Shown here in pieces: positions 1 to 10,750 of a DNA stretch of 64,000 bases. A program made the position numbers and the translations under genes. Under the pieces are notes generated by a model. It searched no databases. It saw nothing but the letters and a program-made list of their open reading frames with translations, and was not told where the DNA came from. The first letter of the stretch is position 1; each line of letters starts with the position of its first letter. The DNA is from Thioalkalivibrio sp. ALJ24 (lineage in GTDB: Bacteria; Pseudomonadota; Gammaproteobacteria; Ectothiorhodospirales; Ectothiorhodospiraceae): NCBI RefSeq assembly GCF_000377785.1, contig NZ_KB898724.1:372001-436000 (forward strand). Reading direction: 5' to 3'.

Positions 1-451
1 TGGCGTCGCGGGTCTCAGGGGCGGGGTTGTTCAGGTCGGCCGCATGGGTCTCGTCGAACAGGCCGGCGCGCTGACCGTAGGCCAGGGCGTTTTCGGAGAT
101 GTCGATGCCGGTGGTGTGCATCGGCAGGCGGCGCGGCTTGCTGATGGTGTTGCAGACCGTTTCCGAAGCCCAGTTCTCGCGGATCTCGTCCACGGTCATG
201 TTGTGCACGGCGGCCATGGTGGTGTTGCCGAAGCAGCAGGCCAGGTCGACGTAGTTGAGGGTGCGGCCCTTGGCGGCCTGCTGCTCCGCCCACGGCAGGA
301 TGAGCCGGTCGAAGGTCTGCCGGTTGAAGTCGTCGGAGATGTAATCCAGCGCATCGATGATGCGCTCCTTGAACGGCACCGGCGTCTCGGCGACGTAGAT
401 GTCGTCAAAATGCTGTTTCTTCTCCTCGGTCTTCACTTCGGACTGGCTCAT
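1..451 (-). CDS. Class I SAM methyltransferase-like protein, 3' end cut off by the window edge
   Basis: Only the first 150 codons are present; the gene runs off base 1. The ATG at 451 follows a GAGGG ribosome site about 10 bases upstream. After a charged lead (MSQSEVKTEEKKQHF) the chain shows YVDLACCFGNTTMA near residue 68, shaped like the glycine-rich SAM-binding motif I of class I methyltransferases but with CC in place of the usual GCG, and then TGIDISENALAYG near residue 113, shaped like motif II with its acidic residue. The substrate cannot be guessed. It is divergent from the phosphomannomutase gene. The fold assignment is moderate and rests on these two motifs. Confidence 0.55.
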   Translation of the reverse strand, partial: MSQSEVKTEEKKQHFDDIYVAETPVPFKERIIDALDYISDDFNRQTFDRLILPWAEQQAAKGRTLNYVDLACCFGNTTMAAVHNMTVDEIRENWASETVCNTISKPRRLPMHTTGIDISENALAYGQRAGLFDETHAADLNNPAPETRDA

Positions 452-626
452 CGGGGCAAACCCTCATCATTGGAAAGCCCGATAGTTTCCGGCCAAATCA
501 CCCGCACCGTCAAGAAAACAACGCCGCCGCCCGCCCCGCACGGGCCTTCCACCTGACGGCCCCGGGCGGTAGCCTTCGTCAAGCGGCTCGTTGCGGGGGG
601 CGGCGTCGAGTCTGAAAAGGAGAGAC

Positions 627-1988
627 ATGAACCTGGACTGTTTCAAGGCGTACGACATCCGCGGGCGGGTCCCGTACGAGCTGAACGAGCGGGTGGCGTA
701 CACCATCGCGCGGGCCGTGGCCGAGGAACTGGGGCCGCAGATGGCCATTGTCGGTCGCGACGTGCGCCTGACCAGCCCGGCGCTGGCGGCAGCGGTGATC
801 GACGGGCTCTCGGCCGGGGGCTGCGACGTGGCCGACATCGGCCTGTGCGGCACCGAGGAGGTGTACTTCGCCACCGCCTACTACCGCGCCGGGGCGGGGA
901 TCATGGTCACCGCCAGCCACAACCCCATGGACTACAACGGGCTCAAGATCGTGCGCGAGGGCGCGCGGCCGGTGAGCGCGGACACCGGGCTGGAGGCGAT
1001 CCGCTGGCGAGCCGAGAACGGCGGCTTCAGCCCGCGGGTGCGCGGGCGTACCGGCCGCCTGTACCACCGCGAGGCCTACATCCGCCACCTGCTGAGCCTG
1101 GTGGACCCCGAGGTGATGCCGCCGCTCAACCTGCTGGTGAACCCCGGCAACGGCGGGGCCGGGCCGGTGCTGGACGAACTGGACGCCCACCTGCCGGTGG
1201 AGCTGATCCGCGAGAACGCGGAGCCGGACGGCAACTTCCCCAACGGCATCCCCAACCCCATGCTGGAGGAGAACCGTCGCTACACCGGCGACGCGGTGCT
1301 TTCCTTCGGCGGCGATCTCGGCCTGGCCTGGGACGGCGACTTCGACCGCTGCTTCTTCTTCGACTCGCATGGCGAATTCGTCGAAGGCTACTACATGGTC
1401 GGCCTGCTGGCCGAGGCCAGCCTGCGCGCCCAGCCGGGCGGCGGGCAGGGGACCCGCGTGGTGCACGATCCGCGCCTGACCTGGAACACCATCGAGATGG
1501 TCGAGGGCGCCGGCGGCGTGCCCGTGCAGAGCAAGGCCGGCCACGCGTTCATGAAGGAGACCATGCGCCGCGAGAACGCCGTGTACGGCGGCGAAATGAG
1601 CGCCCATCACTTCTTTCGCGACTTCTACTACTGCGACTCCGGCATGCTGCCCTGGCTGCGGGTGGTCGAGCTGATGGGGCGGCGCGAGCAGTCCCTGCGC
1701 GAGATGGTGCGTGAACGCATGGAGCGCTTCCCCTGCAGCGGCGAGATCAACTTCCGCGTGGACAACATGATGGACGTCATCCACCGCGTGATGGTCGCCA
1801 CCGACGCACAGTCCGGCCACATCGACCGCACTGACGGCATCAGCGTCGAATTCCCCGAATGGCGCTACAACCTGCGCGGTTCCAACACCGAACCCCTTCT
1901 GCGGCTCAATGTCGAGACCCGCGGCGACCGCCACCTGCTGCACCGTCAGGTCGAACACATCTCCGCCATCATCGAGGGCGGTGAATAA
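627..1988 (+). CDS. Phosphomannomutase / phosphoglucomutase
   Basis: A 453-residue alpha-D-phosphohexomutase that interconverts mannose-6-P and mannose-1-P (possibly also the glucose phosphates), feeding GDP-mannose and surface polysaccharide synthesis. The active-site phosphoserine lies in TASHNP (Ser97). The metal loop is DGDFDR at 236-241. The sugar-binding loop GGEMSAHHF and the C-terminal phosphate loop RGSNTEP are both present, so the enzyme looks complete. The start at 627 is preceded by AAAAGGAGAGAC, a strong ribosome site; the upstream reading frame is not needed. Family members include AlgC, CpsG and ManB, and the sequence alone does not decide mannose against glucose preference. 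It stands alone, next to the pilin genes. Confidence 0.92.
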   Translation: MNLDCFKAYDIRGRVPYELNERVAYTIARAVAEELGPQMAIVGRDVRLTSPALAAAVIDGLSAGGCDVADIGLCGTEEVYFATAYYRAGAGIMVTASHNPMDYNGLKIVREGARPVSADTGLEAIRWRAENGGFSPRVRGRTGRLYHREAYIRHLLSLVDPEVMPPLNLLVNPGNGGAGPVLDELDAHLPVELIRENAEPDGNFPNGIPNPMLEENRRYTGDAVLSFGGDLGLAWDGDFDRCFFFDSHGEFVEGYYMVGLLAEASLRAQPGGGQGTRVVHDPRLTWNTIEMVEGAGGVPVQSKAGHAFMKETMRRENAVYGGEMSAHHFFRDFYYCDSGMLPWLRVVELMGRREQSLREMVRERMERFPCSGEINFRVDNMMDVIHRVMVATDAQSGHIDRTDGISVEFPEWRYNLRGSNTEPLLRLNVETRGDRHLLHRQVEHISAIIEGGE

Positions 1989-2310
1989 TCCGTGGCACCG
2001 GATTGGCACACACCCAGCCGTCCCGTGAAAAAACTATGTAGGGGTTATATCTGGTATCTCAATTGGGGCAAAGGGCAAATGATGTTAGGGACACCGGTCG
2101 ACGCAGGTCTGCTTGAGCGAGGCTTATTGGTCGGATGGCACGGTCGAGCCGTCGCTGGAGGCGGTCGAAGTTCAAACCGAGTATGGGCTTGATCCGTCTG
2201 TTGAACGGTGGAGTTGTTGGACCGAATAGCCTTTTTCGATGTAAGAGTCAGGATCTGCCAAGTGAATCCGGGATGAGTGGCGGCCGCCCGACTTGTGTCT
2301 TAGCGATGGG
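1989..2310. other. Intergenic stretch of lower GC, no gene called
   Basis: This 322-base gap between the phosphomannomutase and the second pilin is clearly richer in A/T than its surroundings (for example bases 2025-2085). No frame gives a convincing protein. A GTTCAA/TTGAAC inverted repeat at 2170-2175 and 2201-2206 could form a weak hairpin. One plus-strand frame stays open for about 46 codons up to a TAG near 2226 but has no start or family match that I recognise. It may be decayed foreign DNA. Confidence 0.4.
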
Positions 2311-2733
2311 CTATTGACACGCTCGAGGAAGATACTGGCCGTCGACTGTGCCATCAGTGCAATCCCAGCCACTTATTTGGGCAGTACCTTCTTTTGGCGA
2401 GAGCACGACCGTTTCACCGTCAAGATTCCCTGATCCGAAGGTGATGGTTATGATTCCCCCGGCGTCGAGCTCGACCTGATCCACGTAGCGCCCTTCCAGG
2501 GTTCCATCGTAGATCGTGGAAATCTCGCCTCCCTCTGGATAGGACTGATTTTCGTTATAGAACGCCGCTATAGAAGAGCGCAAGTCAGCGGATACGGTGA
2601 TCGCCTCGGAGGCTTGGGCGCGAGTCGTGTAGTTCTGATAGGCAGGTAATGCGATAGCCGCAAGAATCCCAATGATCGCGACTACGATCATGAGTTCGAT
2701 TAGAGTGAAACCTGGCTGTTTCTTGTAGCTCAT
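2311..2733 (-). CDS. Type IV pilin, second copy
   Basis: A 140-residue type IVa major-type pilin. Residues after the short leader MSYKKQPG match the prepilin peptidase site G/FTLIELM, with Glu at mature position 5. A hydrophobic helix follows ([17 protein letters not shown]). Two C-terminal cysteines (WDC and RACQ) would form the usual disulfide loop. The processed subunit would be assembled into pili by the PilBCMNOPQ machinery, none of which is in the window. It lies downstream of the first pilin on the same strand, but a terminator-like hairpin sits between them. I see no sigma-54 promoter and no good ribosome site directly ahead of it, so it may be poorly expressed or a variant cassette. 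Confidence 0.9.
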   Translation of the reverse strand: MSYKKQPGFTLIELMIVVAIIGILAAIALPAYQNYTTRAQASEAITVSADLRSSIAAFYNENQSYPEGGEISTIYDGTLEGRYVDQVELDAGGIITITFGSGNLDGETVVLSPKEGTAQISGWDCTDGTVDGQYLPRACQ

Positions 2734-2900
2734 TGTATGCACCGTTTTGAAATGATTGTTCGAGCGTGAATTAGCGCACAAGATTACAAGTCAGGCTGCA
2801 GGTGAAGTGTCGAGCGACCGAAATGCCTTTGGATGGTTATCCGGCTAACAGAGTACTCGAGTCTTTCTTGGAAAGGCTGCGAAAACCATGGGATTTTGAA

Positions 2901-2929
2901 TGAAAGCCCCCGGCACAAGGCCAGGGGCA
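2901..2929 (-). terminator. Rho-independent terminator after the first pilin
   Basis: Read on the minus strand just past the first pilin stop, GCCCC-T-GGC pairs with GCC-G-GGGGC around a five-base loop and is followed by TTTCATT. The T tract is short but the position is right for ending the pilin transcript before the second pilin gene. Confidence 0.6.
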
Positions 2930-2944
2930 GAGGGGCAGGTTCAA

Positions 2945-3379
2945 TTATTGGCAAGCGCGAGGGAGGAGGTTTTCAGACGGTCCCTCGCAATCCCAGCCCG
3001 TGATCTGACGGCCGTCGACAACGGGAGTAAGAATCAGGTCGTCTTCATCAGAGAGGGCTCCGGAGTCGAAAGGAATAGTGATCTCCCCGTCTGAACCCAC
3101 CGATACGGTGCCGATGTATTGCCCGGAGAGGTCGCCGGCGGTGGTCGAGATCGCGTCGTCGTTCTCTACGTCATCAAGAGAGCCTTCCTGTGAGAAGTAA
3201 TCGGCGATGTCGGCCCGAAGGCCTGCAGTGGCCGAGAAGCCCTCAGAAGCCTGTGCCCGAGCCGTGTAATCCTGATAAGCCGGCAGCGCGATGGCGGCCA
3301 GGATGCCGATGATCGCGACCACGATCATCAGTTCGATCAGTGTGAAGCCCTGCTGGGCGGATTTCCTGATGTTCTGCAT
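2945..3379 (-). CDS. pilA: Type IV pilin, first copy (PilA-like)
   Basis: A 144-residue prepilin with leader [11 protein letters not shown], cleavage before FTLIELM, Glu5 and a hydrophobic N-terminal helix nearly identical to that of the second pilin. The two then diverge over the exposed middle but share the ending WDC...LPRACQ, the C-terminal disulfide loop. The start at 3379 follows CAAGGAGTAGCACC; a longer upstream frame has no ribosome site. A sigma-54 promoter (3453-3469) lies about 75 bases ahead, which is how pilA is controlled by PilR in Pseudomonas. The likely role is the main pilus subunit for twitching, adhesion or DNA uptake. Confidence 0.92.
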   Translation of the reverse strand: MQNIRKSAQQGFTLIELMIVVAIIGILAAIALPAYQDYTARAQASEGFSATAGLRADIADYFSQEGSLDDVENDDAISTTAGDLSGQYIGTVSVGSDGEITIPFDSGALSDEDDLILTPVVDGRQITGWDCEGPSENLLPRACQ

Positions 3380-3452
3380 GGTGCTACTCCTTGTTTTTTG
3401 GAGGGGGATGGAGCCGAAGCTCGGCTGCCAAGAGGGCAGCTGTCCTGGTGGT

Positions 3453-3469
3453 TGCAAGTGGGGTGCCAA
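3453..3469 (-). promoter_or_regulatory. Sigma-54 (RpoN) promoter of the first pilin
   Basis: On the minus strand the sequence reads TTGGCAC-CCCAC-TTGCA, matching the -24/-12 consensus TGGCAC(G)N4TTGC(A) with correct GG-to-GC spacing. Transcription would start near 3443, giving a leader of about 64 bases before the pilin ATG. Such a promoter needs an AAA+ enhancer-binding activator; the TGAC/GTCA array at 3667-3728 is a candidate upstream site. Confidence 0.8.
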
Positions 3470-3666
3470 ATCCACCGCAAGTCGTGACAAAGAGGCCGAG
3501 GAGCCGTGCTTTGGGGGGCTTTCCGGCGGTGTAGGAGGAGTGGCTTTTGGCGTTATGGCGGGCCTTCGCCGCGTGTTGCGGGTGCGGGCGGGCCAGGGAT
3601 CGGGCGCGTGTTCGTGGGGCTCGGGCTGGTCCCGTGGACTGTTCGCGCCGGTGGCCGAAGTTCCGG

Positions 3667-3728
3667 AGTGACACTAGGCGTCACTTGGGGTGACCATATT
3701 TGTCACCCGGGTGACGCCCTTGGTCAGG
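3667..3728. promoter_or_regulatory. Array of three TGAC-N7-GTCA palindromes (six phased half-sites)
   Basis: TGAC occurs at 3669, 3691 and 3712, and GTCA at 3680, 3702 and 3723. Each TGAC/GTCA pair has a 7-base spacer, and half-sites recur every 11, 11, 11, 10 and 11 bases, close to one DNA turn, so all lie on one face of the helix. The middle copy is the best, with arms GGGTGAC and GTCACCC. This looks like a co-operative operator or enhancer for a dimeric regulator. It lies about 220-285 bases upstream of the inferred pilin start and about 220-280 bases upstream of the next gene on the plus strand. Confidence 0.7.
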
Positions 3729-3945
3729 GCGTGGTTATGTCCGACTGCAGAGGTCGGATTCGGCTGGGGTGTCGATGCGCGAGTGACCGCTGCGGATACG
3801 GGTAGGTGGCGCGGAGCATACGAACCCCTCTGCCATCGGATCCTTGTGGGGGCGGGTGTGCAGGGGAATAATCCGGTTCAAGCGGCGGCGTGCTTGTGGG
3901 TGAACGGACTGACACCGGGAAAGGTTGATCGTCGGCAGGTATCCC

Positions 3946-4605
3946 TTGAAGAAACAAATTATCTACAGCGTGTTTCTGGCGGCCATCTTCGGGTTTCCCG
4001 GGGTGGTCTCGGCCGATGTTGAGGTGCATGCCGTATTCGACGGACAGGCGGTGATCTCAGTGGACGGCGAGCGGGCGCTGGTCAACGAGGGCGAGGCCGG
4101 GCCGGGCGGGCTGCGGCTGCTGCAGACCGGCAGCGGGCGGGTGCAGGTGGAGCATGAGGGCGAGACACTCTGGCTGGAGCGGGGCGGGGCGGCCGGGAGC
4201 CGTACGGCTGGCGGGTCGCGCAGCGGAGAAGAAAGTGCGTCCGGCCCCGGGGTGAGCGTCCATCCCGACTCGCGTGGGCGGCTCACCGCCACGGTGGGTG
4301 TGAACGGCCGGGCGATCACCATGGAGGTCGATCGGGAGGCCGAGTCGGTGATGCTGCGCGAGCGCGACGCCGAACGCGCCGGAGTGGATGCCGACGCCGG
4401 GAGTACCGTGCACCTGCGGACCGACCGGGGGCGCGTGGACGCGCGCCGGGTCACGCTGGACGAGGTGCGGGTGGGTAGCATCCGCCGCAGTGGCGTGAGC
4501 GCGGTGATCGTGCCGGACGATCACATTCCCCGCGCGGTGATGGGGCAGACTTTCCTCGATCGGGTGGAGGTCGAGTCCAGCGGTGATGCGTTGATTCTGC
4601 GGTAG
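3946..4605 (+). CDS. Secreted retropepsin-like (clan AA) protein lacking the active-site signature
   Basis: A 219-residue exported protein. The TTG at 3946 gives a classic signal peptide (MKKQIIYSVF then a hydrophobic stretch to VVSA, about residue 23) and has GGCAGG just upstream; a TTG seven codons earlier would hide it. The C-terminal half (about 108-212) follows the plan of small bacterial retropepsin-like proteins: VNGRAITMEVD, then DAERAGV, and MGQTFLDRVEV where the family has a GMSFL-type motif. The catalytic Asp-Thr-Gly-Ala is here Asp129-Arg-Glu-Ala, so aspartic protease activity is unlikely. The linker 80-108 is Gly/Ser rich. Probably a periplasmic binding or scaffold protein. Confidence 0.6.
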   Translation: MKKQIIYSVFLAAIFGFPGVVSADVEVHAVFDGQAVISVDGERALVNEGEAGPGGLRLLQTGSGRVQVEHEGETLWLERGGAAGSRTAGGSRSGEESASGPGVSVHPDSRGRLTATVGVNGRAITMEVDREAESVMLRERDAERAGVDADAGSTVHLRTDRGRVDARRVTLDEVRVGSIRRSGVSAVIVPDDHIPRAVMGQTFLDRVEVESSGDALILR

Positions 4606-4726
4606 GGGCTGTTCGCCTGCGAGCAGGGTCCCACGGGCGGGCTGCGGCGAGACGCAGCCGGACGGAACCGGTACCATCCGTTGCCTGTACGTACCCAATC
4701 CCTGATCAATCGGAACGAATGCTGTC

Positions 4727-7822
<3,096 letters not shown>

Positions 7823-7991
7823 GCCGCCAGCCCCCTGGCCGAATGTGCGGCCGATTGCGTGGCGTCGGGGGAGTAATCGGGTGCCTCGCAGCGTCCAATG
7901 ATGTCGAGGGGCCGGAAAATCAGGTGGAGCCCCGCGGCAGGCCGGTCTGCCACGCCTGTCCAGTGACGCAGCGGTCCGCAAGGAGGTTGGC

Positions 7992-9077
7992 GTGTTGGGG
8001 AAAACGGGATCCGGTAGCGACAGGCGTTCGGGGCGGCGGCTTGCGGCGTGGAGCGCCGTGCTCATGCTCGCGCTGGTGTGGTGGGCGGCCGGTTCGCCGG
8101 TGCTGGCGGACGAGCCGGTGCCGGAAGCCCGCGAAACCGAGGGCCTGCAGTTCGACGACACCCCGCGCCGGATCGGCCTGGGTACGCCCGACTGGTTCCA
8201 GCCGAGCTTTCTCGATCTCGAGGAGGATCTGGAGCTGGCGCGCGAGCGCGGGCGCAAGGGACTGGCGGTGTATTTCGGCATGGATGACTGCCCCTACTGC
8301 GAGGCGCTGTTCGAGGAGAACTTCAGTCAGGACGACATCCGTTCCTATCTGTCCGCGCACTTCGACGTGATCGCGATCGACGTGCTGGGGAATCGCGAGG
8401 TGACCACCCTGGAGGGTGAGACCCTGGAAGAAAAGGAATGGGCGCGCAGCCTGGGGCTGAACTTCACGCCGTCGCTGGCGTTTTTCGACGTCGATGGCGA
8501 GGGCATCCATGCGATGCGCGGCTATTATCCCCCTTACCGCTTTCGCGCCCTGCTGGAGTACGTGATCGACCGGCACGACCGGGAGGAGAGCTTCCGCGAG
8601 TACCTGGACCGCGCCGATCCGCCGCCCAAGTTCGATCTCGAGGACATCAACCAGCGGGATTTCTTCGATCCGCCGCCGCACGACCTGGATCGCACCCGGG
8701 AGGCGGGCGAGCGGCCCCTGGTGGTGTTCTTCGAGCGCGAGGCCTGCCACGCCTGCGACATCCTGCATTCCGAGCCGCTGCAGAACCGGCAGGTGCTGGA
8801 GCAGATCTCGTTGATGGACGCGGTGCAGCTGGACATGGGCGACGACGAGACACCGGTGGTCACCCCCGATGGCCGCGAGACCACGGCAGACCGGTGGTCC
8901 CGGGATCTGGACATCCACTGGGCACCCAGTATGGTGTTCTTCGACGAGCAGGGGCAGGAGATCATCCGCCTGGACTCGGTCGCCCATCTCAACCGCGTGC
9001 GCAACGTGATGGAATACGTGCTGACTCGCGGCTACGAGGATTTCGACACCTTCGAGCGCTGGCGCGCCCAGCGCTGA
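7992..9077 (+). CDS. Periplasmic protein with two thioredoxin-fold domains
   Basis: A 361-residue protein starting at a GTG five bases after AGGAGG. A signal peptide runs to SPVLA (about 39). Two thioredoxin-like domains follow. The first (about 70-195) has Cys100-Pro-Tyr-Cys103 and a cis-proline in FTPSLAFFD; the second (about 235-350) has Cys252-His-Ala-Cys255 and WAPSMVFFD. Both resemble the SoxW/DUF255-like single-domain thioredoxins of sulfur oxidisers, here duplicated in one chain. The likely role is periplasmic thiol-disulfide exchange, perhaps passing electrons between its own domains or to a Sox-type partner; the partner is not in view. The next gene starts 14 bases later and may be co-transcribed. 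Confidence 0.8.
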   Translation: MLGKTGSGSDRRSGRRLAAWSAVLMLALVWWAAGSPVLADEPVPEARETEGLQFDDTPRRIGLGTPDWFQPSFLDLEEDLELARERGRKGLAVYFGMDDCPYCEALFEENFSQDDIRSYLSAHFDVIAIDVLGNREVTTLEGETLEEKEWARSLGLNFTPSLAFFDVDGEGIHAMRGYYPPYRFRALLEYVIDRHDREESFREYLDRADPPPKFDLEDINQRDFFDPPPHDLDRTREAGERPLVVFFEREACHACDILHSEPLQNRQVLEQISLMDAVQLDMGDDETPVVTPDGRETTADRWSRDLDIHWAPSMVFFDEQGQEIIRLDSVAHLNRVRNVMEYVLTRGYEDFDTFERWRAQR

Positions 9078-9090
9078 CTACGGACGCATC

Positions 9091-9558
9091 ATGCACTTCG
9101 AGCAGGATTTCATAGGCGAGCACCGCGATGTCTTCGAACGGATCGTGGCCCGCGCGCACAAGGTCGCCGTGGTGATCTTCGTGATCACCTTTCTGGCGTA
9201 TGGTGTGGCGGCCTGGATGGCGTTCAACGAGCAGCCCTGGGTCGCGCTGATCCTGGCGACGCTGGCGTATCTGTTCTTTCGCCAGTTCCGGCTGGTGTCG
9301 CTGGGGCTGGCGCGCACCGGACTGCGCGGCGAGACGGGGACCGCGGAGCCGCTGAAGGCGCTGGATCTGGCGCTGGAGAAAGATGGCGCCCACGCGGTGC
9401 TCTCGGAGGTGGAGAATCACCTGCGGGCGATCGACGGGGACGGTGGCAAGCCGGGCGACTCGGGCGGCCCGGGCGAGGAGTCCGCGGGACCGGCCCGCCG
9501 CGGTGCGACCGGGGAAACCGGGGAAGGGCCCCGGGGCGGGGACCGGGACGGTTCCTGA
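9091..9558 (+). CDS. Small inner-membrane protein with a glycine-rich tail, function unknown
   Basis: 155 residues. Two hydrophobic segments (about 24-47 and 50-66) are followed by a cytoplasmic-looking region (EPLKALDLALEKDGAHAVLSEVENHLR) and then about 40 residues of Gly, Pro, Glu and Arg that look disordered. It follows the double-thioredoxin gene by 14 bases, so it is probably in the same operon. No catalytic motif is seen and I do not recognise the family. Confidence 0.6.
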   Translation: MHFEQDFIGEHRDVFERIVARAHKVAVVIFVITFLAYGVAAWMAFNEQPWVALILATLAYLFFRQFRLVSLGLARTGLRGETGTAEPLKALDLALEKDGAHAVLSEVENHLRAIDGDGGKPGDSGGPGEESAGPARRGATGETGEGPRGGDRDGS

Positions 9559-9576
9559 GGACGGCGTGCCGTCGGG

Positions 9577-9900
9577 TCAGAGTTCGATCGACGTGCCCAG
9601 CTTGCCGCCCAGCACCCGGGCCAGGGTGGTTTCCAGGGACTCGCCGGTGCGGTCATTCTGCCACTGGCCGGCGGCCTCGTCGTAGCCGAAATGCGCCGGG
9701 CCTTCCGGTGAGGACAGCCAGATCTGCTCGGCCGCTTCCTGACGGTTGAGGATTATCTGCGCCCCGTCCTCGAACTCCAGCGTCAGCACGCCGTCGATCA
9801 GATCGATGTCGAGATCGGCCAGTTCGGGATGGTCGCTCAGGCGGGCGTGGATGTCGTCCAGGGTCTGTTCGGCGAACACGGCGAAGGATGGCTGGCTCAT
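9577..9900 (-). CDS. cyaY: CyaY, bacterial frataxin
   Basis: 107 residues, the normal frataxin length. It binds iron and modulates IscS/IscU iron-sulfur cluster assembly in the cytoplasm. The N-terminal acidic helix (EQTLDDIHARLSDHPELADLDID) is the iron-binding ridge. The beta-sheet core has the typical DGVLTLEFEDGAQIILNRQEAAEQIWLSS and a partly kept GPAHFGYDE. The ATG at 9900 is preceded by GGAGACCCC. It converges with the small membrane protein (only 18 bases apart). No isc genes are nearby. Confidence 0.93.
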   Translation of the reverse strand: MSQPSFAVFAEQTLDDIHARLSDHPELADLDIDLIDGVLTLEFEDGAQIILNRQEAAEQIWLSSPEGPAHFGYDEAAGQWQNDRTGESLETTLARVLGGKLGTSIEL

Positions 9901-9966
9901 GGGGTCTCCGGCTGCGGTGGGCGAACGTCTGTGCGGCGGATTATAGGGAGTGCGGGCGCGGCCTGC

Positions 9967-10341
9967 CTATCCACCCGCGCGCCATGCGGCGATCGCCACG
10001 GCGATCCAGCCGAGGATGAACAGGGTACCGCCCACCGGGGCGACGGCACCCAGCACGCGGGGCGCGCCCAGCGCCAGCCCGTACAGGCTGCCGGCGAACA
10101 GCAGGATCCCGGCGATGAAGGCGGCCGCGGCGGCGGTGGCCCAGCCGCTGGCCAGCTGGCTCCACAGCGCGGCGATCAGCAGCAGTCCCAGTGCGTGGAT
10201 GAAATGGTACTGCACGCCGGTGTGCCAGGTGTTGAGGGCACGTTCGGACAGGCGCTGTTCCAGGGCGTGGGCGCCGAAGGCCCCCAGCACCACGGCGATC
10301 GCGGCCAGCGCGGCCCCGATGACGATCAGGGTGCGGACCAT
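9967..10341 (-). CDS. DUF423 family membrane protein (YgdD-like)
   Basis: 124 residues with four predicted membrane segments. It begins MVRTLIVIGAALAAIAVVLGAFGAHALE, the signature start of the DUF423/YgdD family. The motif NTWHTGVQYHFIHALGLL in the second segment is also typical. The function is not established in this family. The start follows the stop of the upstream small protein gene by five bases, so the two are co-transcribed. Confidence 0.88.
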   Translation of the reverse strand: MVRTLIVIGAALAAIAVVLGAFGAHALEQRLSERALNTWHTGVQYHFIHALGLLLIAALWSQLASGWATAAAAAFIAGILLFAGSLYGLALGAPRVLGAVAPVGGTLFILGWIAVAIAAWRAGG

Positions 10342-10346
10342 GGGCG

Positions 10347-10694
10347 TCAGCCGTTGTCGTCCATGTCGCTGTCGATGTCGCGGCCGGGTACCCAGCCTTG
10401 CGCGCGGGCGCGTTCGATCGCTTCGTTGTGGATGCGCTCGTGGCGCTCGCGCAGGTCTTCCGGCAGGGCCGAGGGGCGCAGGCCGTACTCGTCCCACTTG
10501 GCGTTGACCTGATTCTGCAGGGCCTGGATCTGGCCGATCTCCCAGCCCTCGCAGGTCTGGTCTTCCGGCAGGATGCCGAACACCCAGGCATCGCGGATGA
10601 TGTTGCCGATCGGCGTCATGCCGCCGTAGAGGTCGTTGTCGAGACCGACGTAGCGCCGGTCGCTGCGGATGGATTCTCGATTGGAGGTAGGCAT
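10347..10694 (-). CDS. Conserved small soluble protein of unknown function
   Basis: 115 residues, no membrane segment or signal peptide. Notable segments are YVGLDNDLYGGMTPIGNIIRDAWVFGILPE near residues 15-43 and GWEIGQIQALQNQVNAKWDEYG near 50-71; the rest is charged helix with an acidic end (DIDSDMDDNG). I recall similar short proteins in related sulfur bacteria but know no function. The start MPTSNRES at 10694 is chosen because the frame upstream is an antisense shadow of the Rieske-like gene. It probably forms one transcript with the DUF423 gene. Confidence 0.7.
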   Translation of the reverse strand: MPTSNRESIRSDRRYVGLDNDLYGGMTPIGNIIRDAWVFGILPEDQTCEGWEIGQIQALQNQVNAKWDEYGLRPSALPEDLRERHERIHNEAIERARAQGWVPGRDIDSDMDDNG

Positions 10695-10750
10695 GGCGCT
10701 AGTGTATGCCCACGGTCCCCGCCCGTGAAGGGGCCGACGGAGGTGAGACG

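Noticed and set aside
579-2009. 476-codon open frame opposite the phosphomannomutase
   Set aside because: Shadow of the real gene; composition is Val/His/Ala-rich and no motif is seen.
3667-3728. PilR sites of the Pseudomonas type
   Set aside because: The published half-site is (C/G)TGTC; the array here is TGAC/GTCA and only one half-site contains TGTC.
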